From Desulfococcus sp. (GTDB lineage Bacteria; Desulfobacterota; Desulfobacteria; Desulfobacterales; Desulfosalsimonadaceae), in NCBI GenBank assembly GCA_024641805.1, contig JAHECJ010000026.1:4491-11138 (forward strand): a DNA stretch of 6,648 nucleotides. The letters run 5' to 3'. The number at the start of each line of letters is the position of its first letter. Within the stretch, counting starts at the first letter, position 1. Position numbers and translations under genes: made by a program. The notes beneath the pieces are model-generated. The model had not been told where the DNA came from. It made no database searches and saw only the letters and a list, made by a program, of their open reading frames with translations. Below, one piece after another: positions 5,659 to 6,648 of this stretch.

Positions 5659-6648
5659 ATGGAACATGATGAAGATGTAAAAGCGGCTAAAACTGTCATT
5701 CAAATGTTTCTGAAAGCTAGAAAAAACCTGAGGATGTATCCTCCCAATAATCCGGTTTATCGGAATACATTTGAAGAGACATTTGAGAAGTTTCAATCTT
5801 TTTTTCAATTTAAAGACCGGCTGATTTTCAGTATCCGGTTGTATGATATCTATTATAGTGACGAATTAATTTACCATAACGACAAACAAAAAGACGACAA
5901 CTTATCGTTTTTTTTCTTTAAAGACGGGCTGCGGGAGCTGACATTTCAGAAAAAAATGCCCTTTGAAGAAATGGAAGCGTTTTTAAAAGTAATTTCCCAG
6001 GATTTTGAGAACGAGGTTTTAGATGATGATACGGTAACGCTGTTTTGGGAAAAAGATTTTCAGTATATTCGTTATGTCGTGGAAGACGAGTTTATTACGG
6101 ATGTGGATTATGAGTCACAGGCGGTTTCTGCGGCACAGCAGCAAAAAAATGATCCAGGGAAATTTAAGGCCATTCACAATGATTCGGTGACAATTTCAGA
6201 GATAGACCACAAAGTCGATATCGTGACAATTGAGGATGATGACCTGAAAGTGCTGTCTCAGGAACTTGAGGAAGATGCCAGGGACAAAGTCGACAAGTTC
6301 ATGAATATTATATTCGAGATGTTTTACAAGGCAAAATCCGAGGATGAATTCTCAGAAATTGCGGATTTTTTCAAGAAAGCGATCGAATATGCTGTCAAAG
6401 ATGGAAATATCAATTCTGTCAACCGGGTTCTGACACGGCTTAAAAAAATTTCAACCAGTGAAAAGGTCACAGATGTTGTAAAAATTAATATTAAAAAAAT
6501 TATTAATTTCACAGGCAGTGACCACATCACTTATCTCCTCGGGGAATACTTAGACCACGGGGAAAAAATGGATCCGGCAGTATTAAAAGAGTTTGCCGGT
6601 TACTTTGACAAGAATTCCATCCCGCCTTTTATGAACTTATTGTCAACA
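5659..6648 (+). CDS. HEAT-repeat-type protein of unknown function, N-terminal 330 residues (continues past the right edge)
   Basis: The frame is open from ATG 5659 to the window end (exactly 330 codons). AAAGGT at 5645-5650 lies 8 nt upstream. No signal peptide or membrane segment is visible, so it is probably cytoplasmic. The N-terminal region contains FLKARKNLRMYPPNNPVY (17-34), FFFFKDGLRELTF (84-96) and LFWEKDFQYIRYVVED (128-143). I associate this combination with deltaproteobacterial proteins annotated only as HEAT-repeat or PBS-lyase-repeat containing. An acidic linker (about 180-210, including EDDD) follows, then helical, Lys/Glu/Asp-rich sequence from about 205 that could be the first HEAT-like repeats (for example 222-262 and 295-325). 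Such repeats form scaffolds for protein-protein contacts. No catalytic motif is seen. It is separated from the beta-oxidation cluster by over 1 kb and is probably functionally unrelated. Gene call strong; family moderate; function unknown. Confidence 0.8.
   Translation, partial: MEHDEDVKAAKTVIQMFLKARKNLRMYPPNNPVYRNTFEETFEKFQSFFQFKDRLIFSIRLYDIYYSDELIYHNDKQKDDNLSFFFFKDGLRELTFQKKMPFEEMEAFLKVISQDFENEVLDDDTVTLFWEKDFQYIRYVVEDEFITDVDYESQAVSAAQQQKNDPGKFKAIHNDSVTISEIDHKVDIVTIEDDDLKVLSQELEEDARDKVDKFMNIIFEMFYKAKSEDEFSEIADFFKKAIEYAVKDGNINSVNRVLTRLKKISTSEKVTDVVKINIKKIINFTGSDHITYLLGEYLDHGEKMDPAVLKEFAGYFDKNSIPPFMNLLST

Overview
The window carries a fatty-acid/acyl-CoA beta-oxidation cluster, a stretch of decayed DNA, and the start of an unrelated gene. 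Gene content points to an anaerobic, probably sulfate-reducing member of the Desulfobacterota (Desulfobacterales-like). The base composition is moderately AT-rich, and a MerR regulator diverges from split beta-oxidation genes. A 4-hydroxybutyryl-CoA dehydratase-type remnant and a HEAT-type protein of a kind I associate with this phylum add to the case. The taxonomic call is inference; there is no marker gene.

Layout. Positions 1-316 (- strand) hold the N-terminal 105 residues of a MerR-family regulator that runs off the left edge. A 355-bp divergent control region (317-671) follows, ending in a leader with two mutually exclusive small hairpins. Three + strand genes come next: 3-hydroxyacyl-CoA dehydrogenase (672-1823), a 605-residue FadE5/DmdC-type acyl-CoA dehydrogenase (1862-3679) and enoyl-CoA hydratase (3791-4561). 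A 9-bp GC-rich hairpin sits between the last two. Together they provide three of the four beta-oxidation steps (dehydrogenation, hydration, second oxidation). No thiolase, acyl-CoA ligase or electron-transfer flavoprotein is in view. The divergent MerR protein is the obvious candidate regulator.

The interval 4562-5658 has no long intact gene but is not empty. Just after the hydratase stop lies the broken 3' end of a gene of the 4-hydroxybutyryl-CoA dehydratase / 4-hydroxyphenylacetate 3-monooxygenase (HpaB/AbfD) family. It has a frameshift, an apparent Arg-to-stop change and a further stop; everything upstream of its last ~75 codons is gone. Facing it on the - strand is a 47-codon ORF with a strong ribosome-binding site, encoding an Arg-rich protein with repeated DRR motifs. 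The rest (4987-5658) is AT-rich and contains a 14-bp-arm hairpin and a broken minus-strand frame of unknown meaning.

From 5659 to the right edge an open frame encodes at least 330 residues of a soluble, largely helical protein resembling the N-terminal part of deltaproteobacterial HEAT-repeat proteins of unknown function.

I see no CRISPR array, tRNA, rRNA or intact mobile element. The most notable items are the unannotated pseudogene at 4569-4804 and the small DRR-repeat ORF at 4843-4986. I find no evidence of a wholly new multi-gene system.
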